From NCBI RefSeq assembly GCF_017948245.1, contig NZ_CP072869.1, positions 248,001-312,000 on the forward strand: DNA of 64,000 nt. Direction: 5' to 3'. The notes under the pieces are model-generated. The model was not told the origin of the DNA and ran no database searches. It saw only the letters and a list, made by a program, of their open reading frames with translations. Of the stretch, positions 1 to 8,112 are shown piece by piece; the first letter of the stretch is position 1; each line of letters opens with the position of its first letter. The translations under genes and the position numbers were made by a program. The DNA comes from Rhizobium sp. NLR16a. Lineage in GTDB: Bacteria; Pseudomonadota; Alphaproteobacteria; Rhizobiales; Rhizobiaceae.

Positions 1-1486
1 CATCAAGGAAAGCACCCGGCGGGCGATCAAGTTTCGCCGTGGCGGTGAAATCATCATCGTCACGCATGAAGGGCGTGGATGGTTCGATCCGCTCAGTGAT
101 GCGAAAGGCGATGTGTTCGGGCTTGTCGAGCATCTCGATCATGTCGGATTTCGCGAAGCCGCCGAAAGGGTCGCGGATCTCGTGGGGTTCACGATCACCG
201 AGCCGGAGTGGCAGCCGTTGGAGCTTGATGGAGGATGCGACCTCTCCCTCCCCGATCGTTGGCAGGCGCGCCGCCGCTCATGGCCCGGATCGTCGACATG
301 GCGTTACCTCAACGGCGAGCGTTGCCTGCCCGCGCATTTACTCCGCAACGCGATCAAAGGCGGCTTTCTTCGAGAAGGTCCGCATGGCAGCATATGGGCA
401 GCTCATTCGGACAAGACCGGAGTTGTGACCGGCTGGGAGGCACGAGGGCCGCAATACCGGGGCTTCTCCTCTGGCGGAAGGAAGGCTCTCTTTCGTCTCG
501 GGTCGGTTACTGCGTTGCGCCTGGCCGTCACGGAAGCTGGGATCGATGCCATGAGTCTCGCGGCGATCGAGAGGATGTGGGAAGGCACGCTCTATCTCAG
601 CACCGGTGGCGGGTGGTCGCCGGCCACGCAAGCCACGCTGCGGGACTTGGTCTCCCGACCGGATACCCGGCTGTTCGCTGCGACGGACGCCAATGCACAA
701 GGCGATCTGTTTGCCGAGCGATTGCGGGCGCCCGCCGAGGATACCGGGTGCGACTGGACGCGGCTGCGCCCGCCCGAGGAGGACTGGAACGAGACCCTGA
801 AGATTGGGGAAAAGGAAAAACGGGAAAGGAAAGAGGCGTGCCGCATTCGCACCGCCCGCATCAAGGGAGGCTTCGCCCGGCGGAGCCGGCGTGCCTCTCT
901 CGCCCGGCATTGGAAGCGTCCTGCGGCGGCACGAGTGTCGTTCCCTGCCCGCGCGTCCGGGACACCCGCGCTGCCCTTGTCGAGCACTTCAAGGAGGAGC
1001 GCTTCGTGCATCAGTCTGCCCTCTTCGCGCCCGATGACGCGAAGCTGGCCGAGTGGCTTGCCAAGAGCACGGAACATGGTGGCGAGGACGGCGAAGCCCC
1101 CGCCGACGGGCCGGTCGGCGGCAGCGAGGACGGTGAGCCGTCGGTCGAGGACGAAGGGGAGGCCAATCCGCGTGTTCCGGAAGCCGAGGACGACGGCAAC
1201 GCGGCGGACGCCGAGCAAGAAGAGTTGGACGAAGCCGACGCTGACGTCAGCGCCAATGGCCTCGAGACCGCTTACGGGATCGCCGCCGAGTAGCAATCTC
1301 CTCACTTCGTTTCGACCGATACCGCCGCCGGCCATTACCGGCGGCGGCTTTGTTTCCACACATCAAAACAGGAGAACGAAGATGTCTGCGTCTTTGGTTT
1401 ATGAGCTCGCCCCGAGTGGCTCGATCGTCGCCTGGTGCGACGGCACGCCTCGCCCGCCGCTACAGCAAGGGAGGCTGATCCGCTGA
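1..1486 (+). CDS. TOPRIM (DUF3991-like) domain protein, 5' partial
   Basis: The reading frame is open from base 2, so the start lies upstream of the window. The N-terminal visible part resembles the zinc-finger/CHC2-type segment of primase-like plasmid proteins. It is followed by a TOPRIM-like core: a TEAGIDAMS stretch near base 530 and an ATDANAQGD motif near base 690, with acidic residues where TOPRIM folds bind metal. Such proteins are common accessory genes on rhizobial plasmids; the role is inferred to be in DNA processing. Beyond about base 940 the frame reads arginine- and serine-rich sequence that looks like out-of-frame translation, because the +1 frame there encodes a ParB-like tail. 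The true C-terminus is therefore probably lost by deletion, and the stop at 1486 comes from the adjoining truncated gene and IS. Confidence 0.6.
   Translation, partial: IKESTRRAIKFRRGGEIIIVTHEGRGWFDPLSDAKGDVFGLVEHLDHVGFREAAERVADLVGFTITEPEWQPLELDGGCDLSLPDRWQARRRSWPGSSTWRYLNGERCLPAHLLRNAIKGGFLREGPHGSIWAAHSDKTGVVTGWEARGPQYRGFSSGGRKALFRLGSVTALRLAVTEAGIDAMSLAAIERMWEGTLYLSTGGGWSPATQATLRDLVSRPDTRLFAATDANAQGDLFAERLRAPAEDTGCDWTRLRPPEEDWNETLKIGEKEKRERKEACRIRTARIKGGFARRSRRASLARHWKRPAAARVSFPARASGTPALPLSSTSRRSASCISLPSSRPMTRSWPSGLPRARNMVARTAKPPPTGRSAAARTVSRRSRTKGRPIRVFRKPRTTATRRTPSKKSWTKPTLTSAPMASRPLTGSPPSSNLLTSFRPIPPPAITGGGFVSTHQNRRTKMSASLVYELAPSGSIVAWCDGTPRPPLQQGRLIR
955..1293 (+). pseudogene. C-terminal remnant of plasmid ParB-like protein
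   Basis: The frame ending at 1293 carries a segment beginning RDTRAALVEHFKEERF, followed by a long Asp/Glu-rich tail and ending YGIAAE. This pattern is typical of the C-terminus of large ParB-domain proteins encoded beside TOPRIM genes on rhizobial plasmids. No ParB nuclease domain is present upstream; the preceding DNA belongs to the TOPRIM gene in another frame. The simplest reading is a deletion that joined the middle of the TOPRIM gene to the end of the parB-like gene. Family assignment is from memory of such tails and is moderately certain. Confidence 0.45.
1321..1352 (+). terminator. Rho-independent terminator after the ParB-like tail
   Basis: An 11-bp GC-rich stem (ACCGCCGCCGG paired with CCGGCGGCGG) with a CATTA-type loop is followed by CTTTGTTT. 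It begins 28 bases after the stop at 1293. Confidence 0.6.
1382..1486 (+). pseudogene. Small conserved plasmid protein truncated by IS
   Basis: ATG at 1382 follows a good ribosome site (aggagaacgaag). The 34 residues start MSASLVYELAPSGSIVAWCDG. This looks like the N-terminus of a small protein often found downstream of the parB-like gene on rhizobial plasmids, normally about 60-70 residues. Coding sequence stops at 1486 exactly where the IS-like sequence TGACCTGCC begins; the TGA comes from the insertion. Nothing resembling the missing C-terminus is seen on the far side of the IS remnant. Confidence 0.45.
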
Positions 1487-2190
1487 CCTGCCACGTTGTG
1501 TTAGTCCATTTGGGACTGGAACTGGTTGCGCCTGCCTAGTTTATCAGCGAGATCGGTACCTCATTGCCGATTGCACCATGAGGCCGTTCTTCGTTGTAAT
1601 CTACGCCAATCCTCCATCGTTTCGGGCGCATCCGCAAGTGTTAGAAACCAATGCTGGTTCAGACTTTCCGCGCGGAAGCGGCTATTGAGCGCTTCAATGA
1701 ACGCATTATCGGTCGGCTTGCCTGGGCGTGAGAAGTCCAAGGTCACCCCCTTGGCGTAGGCCCAAAGGTCAAGATCGCGGGATACGAACTCCGTCCCCGC
1801 GTCGACACGGATCGTCTTCGGATAGCCGACGTTTTGGCACACCCGTTCCAAGGTTTGCACGACATCTTCACCTCGATAGCTGTGGCGTGGATCTAGCACG
1901 GGAGTGTATAACGCGAGAAGGTGTCGACCATCGTCACAACGCGCAGTTCTTTCCGGTGGCGAGCTGATCGTGAACGTAGTCCATCGCCCAGACATCATTC
2001 GCTCCGACAGCCATTTGCCGATCCTCGCGAAGTTTGGCCTTTACCCGGCGCTTGGGCGTCTTGTTCCGCAATTGCAGGCCCAAGTCCCTGTAGGTTCGCT
2101 TGATGTTGGTACCCCAACCCTCACGTTCGAACAGCACGTGCACGCGACGATAGCGGTACAAATCTCCCCGCTCGTAGCGCAGCCTTCATG
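1485..2190 (-). mobile_element. IS3-family transposase (orfB) remnant
   Basis: On the minus strand, two frames make up one degraded IS3-type integrase. One (from about 2190 to 1934) reads YRYRRVHVLFEREGWG and WAMDYVHDQ. The other (to 1561) reads VDAGTEFVSRDLDLWAYAKG and NAFIEALNSRFRAESLN, then WRRLQRRTAS. The DDE residues (D of AMDYVHD, D of VDAGTEF, E of FIEALN) are all recognisable. A frameshift near 1944 breaks the protein, and both orfA and the N-terminus of orfB are missing. The end at 1485 begins TGACCTGCC and is the probable terminal repeat. Inactive. Confidence 0.8.
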
Positions 2191-2262
2191 ACTTATCCGA
2201 TTGGAAGCCTGTCGGAGCGCCTCTCCAACGCGGTAGTGATCGGGGCGGCTTCCGACAACGCA

Positions 2263-2357
2263 TGTCGGAAGCCCTACAAAACCCTGCGAATAGCGACAAC
2301 AGCACATGTGCAATCTCAATGGCTTATCGGCGCAACCTGACTGGCACGAGTAGTGCT
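2263..2357 (+). promoter_or_regulatory. Candidate NifA-dependent sigma-54 promoter
   Basis: Bases 2342-2357 read TGGCACGAGTAGTGCT. This matches the sigma-54 -24/-12 consensus TGGCACG-N4-TTGCW with one mismatch and the correct GG-to-GC spacing. Upstream, bases 2263-2278 fit the NifA activator site TGT-N10-ACA exactly, about 64 bp before the -24 element. The next genes on this strand are two tiny ORFs and the thioredoxin/TPR gene. Seen: the two motifs and their order. Inferred: regulation by NifA and RpoN, as in symbiotic nitrogen fixation. Confidence 0.5.
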
Positions 2358-2411
2358 CAGAGTAAGCCGGGTCGCTACTGACCTGTTCCGATTTCGGGAG
2401 ATCAAGTGACT

Positions 2412-2531
2412 ATGCACACTGTGCCTTTTATCAAACGGGTGCCGGACATTCAGGCGCCTGATCGTCGTTCCGGAAAGCGGACAATTGATGGAGACCGGCC
2501 CCGGTCGGATCCGCAATTGCAAAGAGGCTGA
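2412..2531 (+). CDS. Tiny ORF downstream of sigma-54-like promoter
   Basis: 39 codons starting MHTVPFIKRVPDIQAP, basic and hydrophilic. It lies about 55 bases after the -12 element, with a weak GGGAG ribosome site 11 bases before the ATG. No homologue is recognised. It could be a chance ORF or the start of a degraded gene. It is listed because it is the first ORF of the putative NifA-controlled transcript. Confidence 0.2.
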   Translation: MHTVPFIKRVPDIQAPDRRSGKRTIDGDRPRSDPQLQRG

Positions 2532-2705
2532 ACCTCCGGCGCCTGACTTACAGACGTCGCTTGCATGGCCCCGCGGCGTCTAACGCGGAGAAGCATAAGT
2601 CGTGTTCATGGCTAATGGGAACTCTTTAAAGACCTCCATCTGCATCAAGGCTCGGCGTCTTCCTGTCACGACGGAAACATCGCTCCCAAAAGAAGGACAC
2701 TCGCA

Positions 2706-2852
2706 ATGGCCGCCCGCACCCGCAGAAGCCATTTTAGAAGACGAGATCACAAGCGTGGGTCCAACAGACGGAACATGCCCCGCGTTTCGAAATCGAAGCA
2801 ACTCGACCTGATACTTCACACGCTCATCCCTGGCGCACGAAGCGTCGGATAA
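2706..2852 (+). CDS. Small basic ORF before thioredoxin/TPR gene
   Basis: 48 codons starting MAARTRRSHFRRRDHKRGSN; the first half is very rich in Arg and the end reads LDLILHTLIPGARSVG. An AAGGAC-type ribosome site lies 8 bases before the ATG. The stop is 19 bases before the likely start of the thioredoxin/TPR gene, so the two could be co-transcribed. No family is recognised. A peptide substrate, a leader, or a chance ORF are all possible. Confidence 0.3.
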   Translation: MAARTRRSHFRRRDHKRGSNRRNMPRVSKSKQLDLILHTLIPGARSVG

Positions 2853-2871
2853 CTACTGGTGGAGAATGAAA

Positions 2872-3984
2872 ATGACCTCCAGCTTAAATAGCGGCTCTCC
2901 AGCCCCGTCGATCAACGTGCAGCACTGGCTGCGCGGCGATCCGCTTTCCAACTTCCAGCTGGGCAAAATATACATCCCTGTGTTCGTTTCGACTACCTGC
3001 AGTGGTTGCGGGCCGGCGCTGGCCCGCCTGGCTCCGTTGCAGGAGCAATACCGGGACATCGGAATTGAGGTCATCGGCATTGTAGCAAATAAGCGGACCG
3101 CAACGGTTGACGAGGCCCTAGCTGAGGTGGACGCATGGGTGACCGAATGGCTCCCGAATGCGAACATACGGATCGGGTTCGACTACTCAGGCGAAATGGA
3201 TAAGCATTGGATGGATGCTAGCCTGACTTTCCATGTTCCACAGGCGTTCGTTGTCGACCGAGACGGCAGCATCGTCTTTATTGGTCCTCCACATTTACTC
3301 GATGAGGTTCTGCCAAAAGTGATTGACGGCAGCTGGCGCGCCAGCGCTGAAGCAAAAAATGCCGAAAAGGAGCGGGTTGCTGCAGCCGAGATCGATGCTC
3401 CGGAGAACGCGTTGCGTCGTCGAATCCGGGCGGCGACCGATATTGAGGATTGGGAGACGGCGCTCTCGGCCATTGAAGAGGGCATCATCCTTTTCCCGGA
3501 CAACATCAGGTTCCACCAGAAGCATGTCGAGATATTGATTGGAGTAATGCGCGACATGGAGGCGGGCTGGATAGCATTAGTCCAATTTGCTCGCACTGCA
3601 ATTGAACGAAACTCTGACGATTGGCTTCTCGCGGCGATGCAAGACCTCTTCGGTCCAATCTACGATTACTCGGGCCTTCCATTGGCCGAACGCTTGCCAC
3701 TGGGCAAGGATCTCTCCGAACGAATCCAGATACTGTGTCCGCAGCTGGATGCTCTCTCACGCGCTGAGTCTTACGAGACGATTGCCTTTTACTACCATGA
3801 GAGCGGCGACAAGGATCGCGCGGTGGATTTGATCGAGCAGGCTCTGAATTTGGTAGACGGAGCGTCTCTCCCGGACGTCGAGAAGCACGAATGGATGGTG
3901 CATTTGCTGCATACCTTGGCGGAGTATAAGGGAGAGCAGGTTTGTTATGGGGGGATTTGTGCGGCTCCGCGAAAGCAGTGTTGA
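2872..3984 (+). CDS. Thioredoxin-like (TlpA/AhpC fold) protein with TPR-like C-terminus
   Basis: 370 residues. The N-terminal 150 residues have a thioredoxin-fold pattern: VFVSTTCSGCGPALARLAPL with a CSGC pair at about Cys43 and Cys46, then VPQAFVVDRDGSIVFIGPP, the cis-Pro region of TlpA-like redoxins. Residues from about 190 form helical repeats like TPRs (WETALSAIEEGIILFPDN; YHESGDKDRAVDLIEQALNL). The protein ends with a Cys-rich tail, EQVCYGGICAAPRKQC, unusual for this family. No signal peptide is seen, so it is likely cytoplasmic. The ATG at 2872 is preferred over 2866 because GGAG lies 7 bases before it. It may be driven by the sigma-54-like promoter at 2342. Confidence 0.75.
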   Translation: MTSSLNSGSPAPSINVQHWLRGDPLSNFQLGKIYIPVFVSTTCSGCGPALARLAPLQEQYRDIGIEVIGIVANKRTATVDEALAEVDAWVTEWLPNANIRIGFDYSGEMDKHWMDASLTFHVPQAFVVDRDGSIVFIGPPHLLDEVLPKVIDGSWRASAEAKNAEKERVAAAEIDAPENALRRRIRAATDIEDWETALSAIEEGIILFPDNIRFHQKHVEILIGVMRDMEAGWIALVQFARTAIERNSDDWLLAAMQDLFGPIYDYSGLPLAERLPLGKDLSERIQILCPQLDALSRAESYETIAFYYHESGDKDRAVDLIEQALNLVDGASLPDVEKHEWMVHLLHTLAEYKGEQVCYGGICAAPRKQC

Positions 3985-4489
3985 GATAGGAACCTGTTGG
4001 CGCTGCTCAGACAGCGTCGACAGGAATTCTAACGAACCATTGGAGCAAAAACGCATGTTTGATCCGACCGGATCGCCCGCGTTTCGCGCGAGCTTCTGCA
4101 TCGGACAGGTTCGCGGATCTGTGGGCCCGATCCCGCGGCTTCGCACTCGAGTGTACCCCGAAAGGTGGTGGCTCTGTGCCAGAATGTCATGTCGAGCTAA
4201 GGGAGCTCCTGAACGGCGCATCGCGGGTTGCCCAAAGCCAGAAAGTCCAAACATCTCCGGACAATATCCAAAACTTCACAAGCAAATACCGGATCTCGAA
4301 GACGCGACCCGCAATCAGGCGATTTAAGCTCGCTTTAAGAACGAAAGCCGCGTGTCTGGCTCAAAGTCTTTTCCATTCTCAATCTGTATCCGCCGCAGCG
4401 GGCGCAGTTGGCGGGTCAAGCGAGCTGAGGTGGACGCTGAAGATTGGGGAGAGACGTCACGATGCCGCGCGGCTTGAGGACAAGCAGTC
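3985..4489. other. Gap before the NLP gene
   Basis: About 500 bases with no gene I can support. A 144-codon plus-strand frame (4059-4493) overlaps the NLP start by ATGA, which might mean translational coupling. Its composition is not convincing and it has no recognisable domain. Confidence 0.4.
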
Positions 4490-5329
4490 ATGACTTGTCG
4501 GCTCACGAGAGATCCGGCGCGTGTCAAACGACAATTCGACCGCGGCGCGCAAGCTGGTCAAAACGGTTTAAGACAAGGGAGAATAAAGTTTCTACGCAAA
4601 AAAAGCAAGGTCGCTCTCACCAGTGCATCTCGTCGGCGAACGCTCTTTGCCGCATTAATATTTGCCCTCATTTGCGGACGATCGGTTGAGGCCGACGCTC
4701 CTCAAGTCATTAATCACGACGAGGTCCGAGGGTTTCCCGACAGCACCTCCGAATTCCTCAAGACCTACCAGCCTTACCTCAAAGTCTATAGCGGCTGTGT
4801 GCCTTTCCCGGCAGTAGATGCCGCCGGCAACGTCAGCGGCGGTCTGAAGCCATCTGGTTTTGCGTCGGACGGGTGCTCAAAAAACCTTGGACAAATTTAT
4901 GTCAGGGCGGATGAGTTTGAGGGCGAGTGCGCGGTCATGTATTCTTGGTTCTTCCCCAAGAACAAGATCGGAGATTGGCCAACCGATGTGGGGTCTCGAT
5001 ATGATTGGCAGAATGTCATCGTATGGCTATCAAGTTGCGACGGCCAAGCGCACGTCAACGCGGTTAGTTACTGGAGCAATCGTGGTTACCATACGACGAC
5101 AAAGCCGCACATGGATGGAACCCATCCACTGGTTGCGTATCTGCATGACTATTCAAGCGGGCACATAGTCGTGGGCACGAGAACCCGTGGCGGTATGCAG
5201 CCTGCGATCGGTTGGCTCGATCTGACCTATGAAGCATCGCACACGCTCAATTTGTATGACTTCGGCGTGAGCGTGCCGTTCATCACACGCAATTTTTATC
5301 AAAATCTGACTAGGGCGTATTATCGTTGA
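4490..5329 (+). CDS. NPP1-like (NLP) necrosis-inducing family protein
   Basis: 279 codons from this ATG. A hydrophobic segment (RRRTLFAALIFALICG) ending near residue 67 fits a Sec signal peptide, so the annotated start may be too long; no better-placed ATG, GTG or TTG follows the purine-rich AAGGGA at 4575. The mature part matches the NLP fold: a Cys pair (YSGCVPFPAVD and DGCSKN), AVMYSWFFPKNKIGDWP, then GSRYDWQNVIVWLSSC. The last is the counterpart of the family heptapeptide GHRHDWE; it keeps G, R, D and W but loses both His and the Glu. In known NLPs this site binds a metal needed for toxicity to plant membranes. Family membership is well supported; cytolytic activity is doubtful. Confidence 0.8.
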   Translation: MTCRLTRDPARVKRQFDRGAQAGQNGLRQGRIKFLRKKSKVALTSASRRRTLFAALIFALICGRSVEADAPQVINHDEVRGFPDSTSEFLKTYQPYLKVYSGCVPFPAVDAAGNVSGGLKPSGFASDGCSKNLGQIYVRADEFEGECAVMYSWFFPKNKIGDWPTDVGSRYDWQNVIVWLSSCDGQAHVNAVSYWSNRGYHTTTKPHMDGTHPLVAYLHDYSSGHIVVGTRTRGGMQPAIGWLDLTYEASHTLNLYDFGVSVPFITRNFYQNLTRAYYR

Positions 5330-6112
5330 TGCTGGGGTTCCTTGCGGCGCTAGAAGATCGCGTATGAATTCGTCTGCCTTCCAAGCGCAGGGATAGGCGC
5401 GACCGCGGTCAGTTCCGGCCTTCTTCTGTCCCGCGTGGTGACAGCAAGGCGAGAGATAACCCGCTATCCCGGTCGCATGGCCGGCAGATTAGGCGTCGGA
5501 CCGAGCGCATCGCGGTCACGGAGAAAGCCGCGCTCCACTCGCACCGCTGGGTGGGTGGCGCTGGACCGGCGATGAACAGCTGTTTCGGGATCTCATCGAG
5601 CGGTGCACCTTCGAGCGACGAACGGAAATCGCTGCGCTAGCTCGCAAGCTTAAAAACGTCAGGAGGGGCGATCGCCGCCATGCGTCTGACGCTCGGCGAT
5701 GACACGGATGGTGCGGCGGCATGGGCCCGGCCGAGAGGGTGCGTTTTTGGTGCGGGCTGATGCGCTGGAGGAGGAATGCGGGCTGTCGGTCGCAGAGGTT
5801 CTCTCCTTCGGGATTTCGGAGTCATAGCCCGCCCCGCCGGTCTGCCCTTCGTTTTCGCTGCGGTCTGAACCGGCGGCCGGTCGTTTCAAGGCCGCTGGCG
5901 CGCCGCGGAGCGGCCGGTGCAGCCTTCCTCGCAAAACGGGTTCGCGCCCTTCGCAGGGCTTTACCCCCGCTTGTCCGCAAACCCGTTTCGCTCTTCCAGC
6001 CGCCCCGGACCCGTGAAAACGCCCGTCCTCAGCCGGTTCCTGTCGACCGCATCGAAGGGCAGACCGGCAGGGGCCGGAGCCGCTTCGGTGGAAACCACGA
6101 AAGGAAGATCCC
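5330..6112. other. Long gene-poor leader region
   Basis: Nearly 800 bases without a gene I recognise. Bases about 5545-5690 hold a coding-like fragment (GDEQLFRDLIERCTFERR and AALARKLKN) without a start, probably debris. The 250 bases before 6113 are GC-rich, with many self-complementary runs (for example GGCCGGTCG and CGCCGCGGAGCGGCCGG), and end in GAAAGGAAGATCCC before the ATG. Similar long leaders precede other genes in this region. Confidence 0.4.
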
Positions 6113-6697
6113 ATGGCCAAGCCCGTAACCACTCGACCCGCAGGCCGCGTCGTGCCGCTCCGCAAGGGCGCCACCCTCGAAATGGTCAGGCTCACATGCC
6201 CGGACACCGTCCAGGCAATGCTGATCGCCGAGAGCTTTGGAACCGCCGCGGTCGACAGCGACGGCATCCGTGAGCTCCACGAGCGCCTGATCATTGAGAC
6301 CGCCGACAGCCTCTCGGACGGTCTCGGCGAGAAAGCGATGCAGATCCATCTCCAGCGTATCGTCGGGGCCTATGTCGGCTCTGCGCACGGAGCCGGCCAG
6401 TTCTACAGCCGCGCGGTATCGGAGGCGCGTGACGCCACCGCGAAATCAGCAAACGATGCCCGTGACGAGGACCTCGACGGCCCGGTCGGTTACGACAGCG
6501 CCGCCCAGCGCAAGCGCGAATTCGCCGCGGACATGGGCATACAGTCCCACGCCCTGCGGATGGCCGCTGAAGGTGCAGTCGCTGCTTACAGCCACGTCAT
6601 CGGCGAAGCCTGGAAGCCTTTCGACCGCCCGGTCGAAAACCCAGGCCAGTCGCTCGACCGCAAGGCGGCCGAGGCGCAGATGGCAGCTCTCGGTTGA
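6113..6697 (+). CDS. Conserved hypothetical plasmid protein, 194 aa
   Basis: Starts MAKPVTTRPAGRVVPLRKG after a strong AAAGGAAG ribosome site. Mostly helical and soluble, with no signal peptide or membrane segment. I recognise it only as a type of small protein that recurs in the antirestriction/housekeeping region of rhizobial plasmids, here upstream of ardC. No catalytic motif is seen. It is followed by two GC-rich hairpins. Confidence 0.7.
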   Translation: MAKPVTTRPAGRVVPLRKGATLEMVRLTCPDTVQAMLIAESFGTAAVDSDGIRELHERLIIETADSLSDGLGEKAMQIHLQRIVGAYVGSAHGAGQFYSRAVSEARDATAKSANDARDEDLDGPVGYDSAAQRKREFAADMGIQSHALRMAAEGAVAAYSHVIGEAWKPFDRPVENPGQSLDRKAAEAQMAALG

Positions 6698-6750
6698 GCC
6701 GCTTGTCGGCGGAGCTTCGGCTCCGCCCTTTCTTCCCTCTCCCTGATCAT

Positions 6751-6783
6751 TAGGCCGGTTCCTTTGGGACCGGCCTTTTTCCA
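6751..6783 (+). terminator. Rho-independent terminator
   Basis: GGCCGGTTCC and GGGACCGGCC form a stem with a TTT loop, followed by TTTTTCC. A second hairpin (GGCGGAGC/GCTCCGCC at 6712-6730) lies just upstream, directly after the 194-residue gene. Confidence 0.7.
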
Positions 6784-6813
6784 GGTCATCAGAAGGAAGA
6801 GAGAGGGAAGAAC

Positions 6814-6936
6814 ATGGACCTCGCTCGCCACGCGATCCCGTCCCGGTCGGCGGTCCTGCAGGAGCCGGTTGCCCGCCGCAACGGCTTTGCCGTCCTCCAC
6901 TCCGTTCTGGCCGTTCCGGTGCCGCGAGCCGCCTGA
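6814..6936 (+). CDS. Small ORF, 40 aa
   Basis: MDLARHAIPSRSAVLQEPVA start behind a strong GAGAGAGGGAAG ribosome site, between the terminator and ardC. Pro/Ala/Val-rich, with no known domain. The good ribosome site and closeness to ardC favour it; the short length argues caution. Confidence 0.35.
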   Translation: MDLARHAIPSRSAVLQEPVARRNGFAVLHSVLAVPVPRAA

Positions 6937-7002
6937 TCACTCCTGCCTTCGGACCTCCGCGACGGGGTCGCGATGGCGCGGCCTCAAACGAAGGATAAGG
7001 AC

Positions 7003-7929
7003 ATGAGCAGGAAAGCCGAAGGCGAACGCGCCGACATCTATGCGCGGATCACGGATAGAATCGTCGCCGACCTCGAAAAGGGTGTAAAACCCTGGATGAA
7101 GCCATGGCATGCGGCCAACACCAAGGGCCGGATTACCCGGCCGCTGCGCCACAACGGTCAGCCCTATTCGGGCATGAACATTCTCTTGTTATGGTCGGAG
7201 GGGATGGCGCGCGGCTTCACTTCACCCATGTGGATGACCTTCAAGCAGGCGCTTGAACTGGGGGCGGCGGTGCGAAAGGGCGAGACCGGCTCGACAGTCG
7301 TCTTCGCCAGCCGGTTCACCAAGCCCGAGGCGGACGGCAGTGGTGGAGAAGTCGATCGGGAAATCTCATTCTTGAAGGCTTACACAGTGTTCAACATCGA
7401 GCAGATCGCCGGACTGCCCGAACACTATCATCACCCACCGACCCCGGTGCTCGATGCGATCGAGCACATCGAGCACGCCGATCGCTTTTTCCGCAACACG
7501 GGCGCTGTCATTCGGCATGGTGGCGCGCAGGCCTATTATTCGCCGGTCACGGACCACATCCAGATGCCGCCGTTCGAGACATTCCGAGACGCGGCGTCCT
7601 ACGTGGCCACGCTCAGTCACGAAAGTTGCCATTGGACTGCGCGCCCCGATCGCGTCGATCGCGATCTTAGCCGCTATACGAAGGACAAGACCGAGCGGGC
7701 TCGCGAAGAGCTGATTGCGGAGCTCGGGAGTTGCTTCCTATGCGCCGATCTCGGGATCGCACCGGAGCTGGAGCCCCGGCCGGACCATGCGTCGTACCTC
7801 GGCTCGTGGCTGAAGGTTCTATCCGACGACAAGCGGGCCATCTTCCAAGTCGCGGCGCATGCCCAGCGTGCCGTCAGCTTCCTGCACGGTCTCCAGCCCA
7901 TTCAGGCCGACGAGAGAGCGGCCGCGTAG
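7003..7929 (+). CDS. ardC: ArdC-family antirestriction protein
   Basis: 308 residues from the ATG at 7003, chosen because AAGGATAAGG sits just before it. The N-terminal domain (ADIYARITDRIVADLEKGVKP and HNGQPYSGMNILLLW) is the ArdC single-strand-DNA-binding region. The C-terminal half is a zincin-like metallopeptidase domain with LSHESCHW (HExxH at about residues 206-210) and EELIAELGSCFLCADLG supplying the downstream Glu. ArdC proteins protect entering plasmid DNA from host restriction during conjugation. Length and both domains are normal, so it is probably functional. It sits with other leading-region genes close to the transfer functions. Confidence 0.92.
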   Translation: MSRKAEGERADIYARITDRIVADLEKGVKPWMKPWHAANTKGRITRPLRHNGQPYSGMNILLLWSEGMARGFTSPMWMTFKQALELGAAVRKGETGSTVVFASRFTKPEADGSGGEVDREISFLKAYTVFNIEQIAGLPEHYHHPPTPVLDAIEHIEHADRFFRNTGAVIRHGGAQAYYSPVTDHIQMPPFETFRDAASYVATLSHESCHWTARPDRVDRDLSRYTKDKTERAREELIAELGSCFLCADLGIAPELEPRPDHASYLGSWLKVLSDDKRAIFQVAAHAQRAVSFLHGLQPIQADERAAA

Positions 7930-7935
7930 GAGACG

Positions 7936-8112
7936 TCAAGGTCGGTCGTTGTCACCCGCAACGGCCGACAGCTCTTTCGGCGCTCTCTCCGCGAGCGCGT
8001 GCTCATCGGACGTGAGGTCCAGCCTCCCCCAGATCGATGTTTTCCGATCGTCGGCTTTCAGCTTTCGGGACTGCTTGATTTCGACGGTAAACGGCTTTGT
8101 CTGCTGACGCAT
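7936..8112 (-). CDS. Small basic conserved-type protein, 58 aa
   Basis: Minus-strand ORF starting MRQQTKPFTVEIKQSRK, with a TSIWGRLDL segment. CTGGAGGATCT lies immediately before the ATG, an excellent ribosome site that decides the start at 8112. The KPFTVEIKxSRK opening is reminiscent of small proteins seen on other rhizobial plasmids; function unknown. It is convergent with ardC, the two stops being 6 bases apart. Confidence 0.55.
   Translation of the reverse strand: MRQQTKPFTVEIKQSRKLKADDRKTSIWGRLDLTSDEHALAERAPKELSAVAGDNDRP

Noticed and set aside
592..1359. 255-codon minus-strand frame over the TOPRIM/ParB region
   Set aside because: Antisense shadow of real plus-strand coding sequence, with no ribosome site or domain.
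4059..4493. 144-codon ORF overlapping the NLP start by ATGA
   Set aside because: The overlap is suggestive, but codon pattern and composition are random-like and no family is recognised; mentioned only in the gap entry.
5659..6294. 211-codon minus-strand frame in the leader of the 194-residue gene
   Set aside because: Low-complexity Arg/Ser/Pro translation of GC-rich non-coding DNA overlapping a well-supported gene start.
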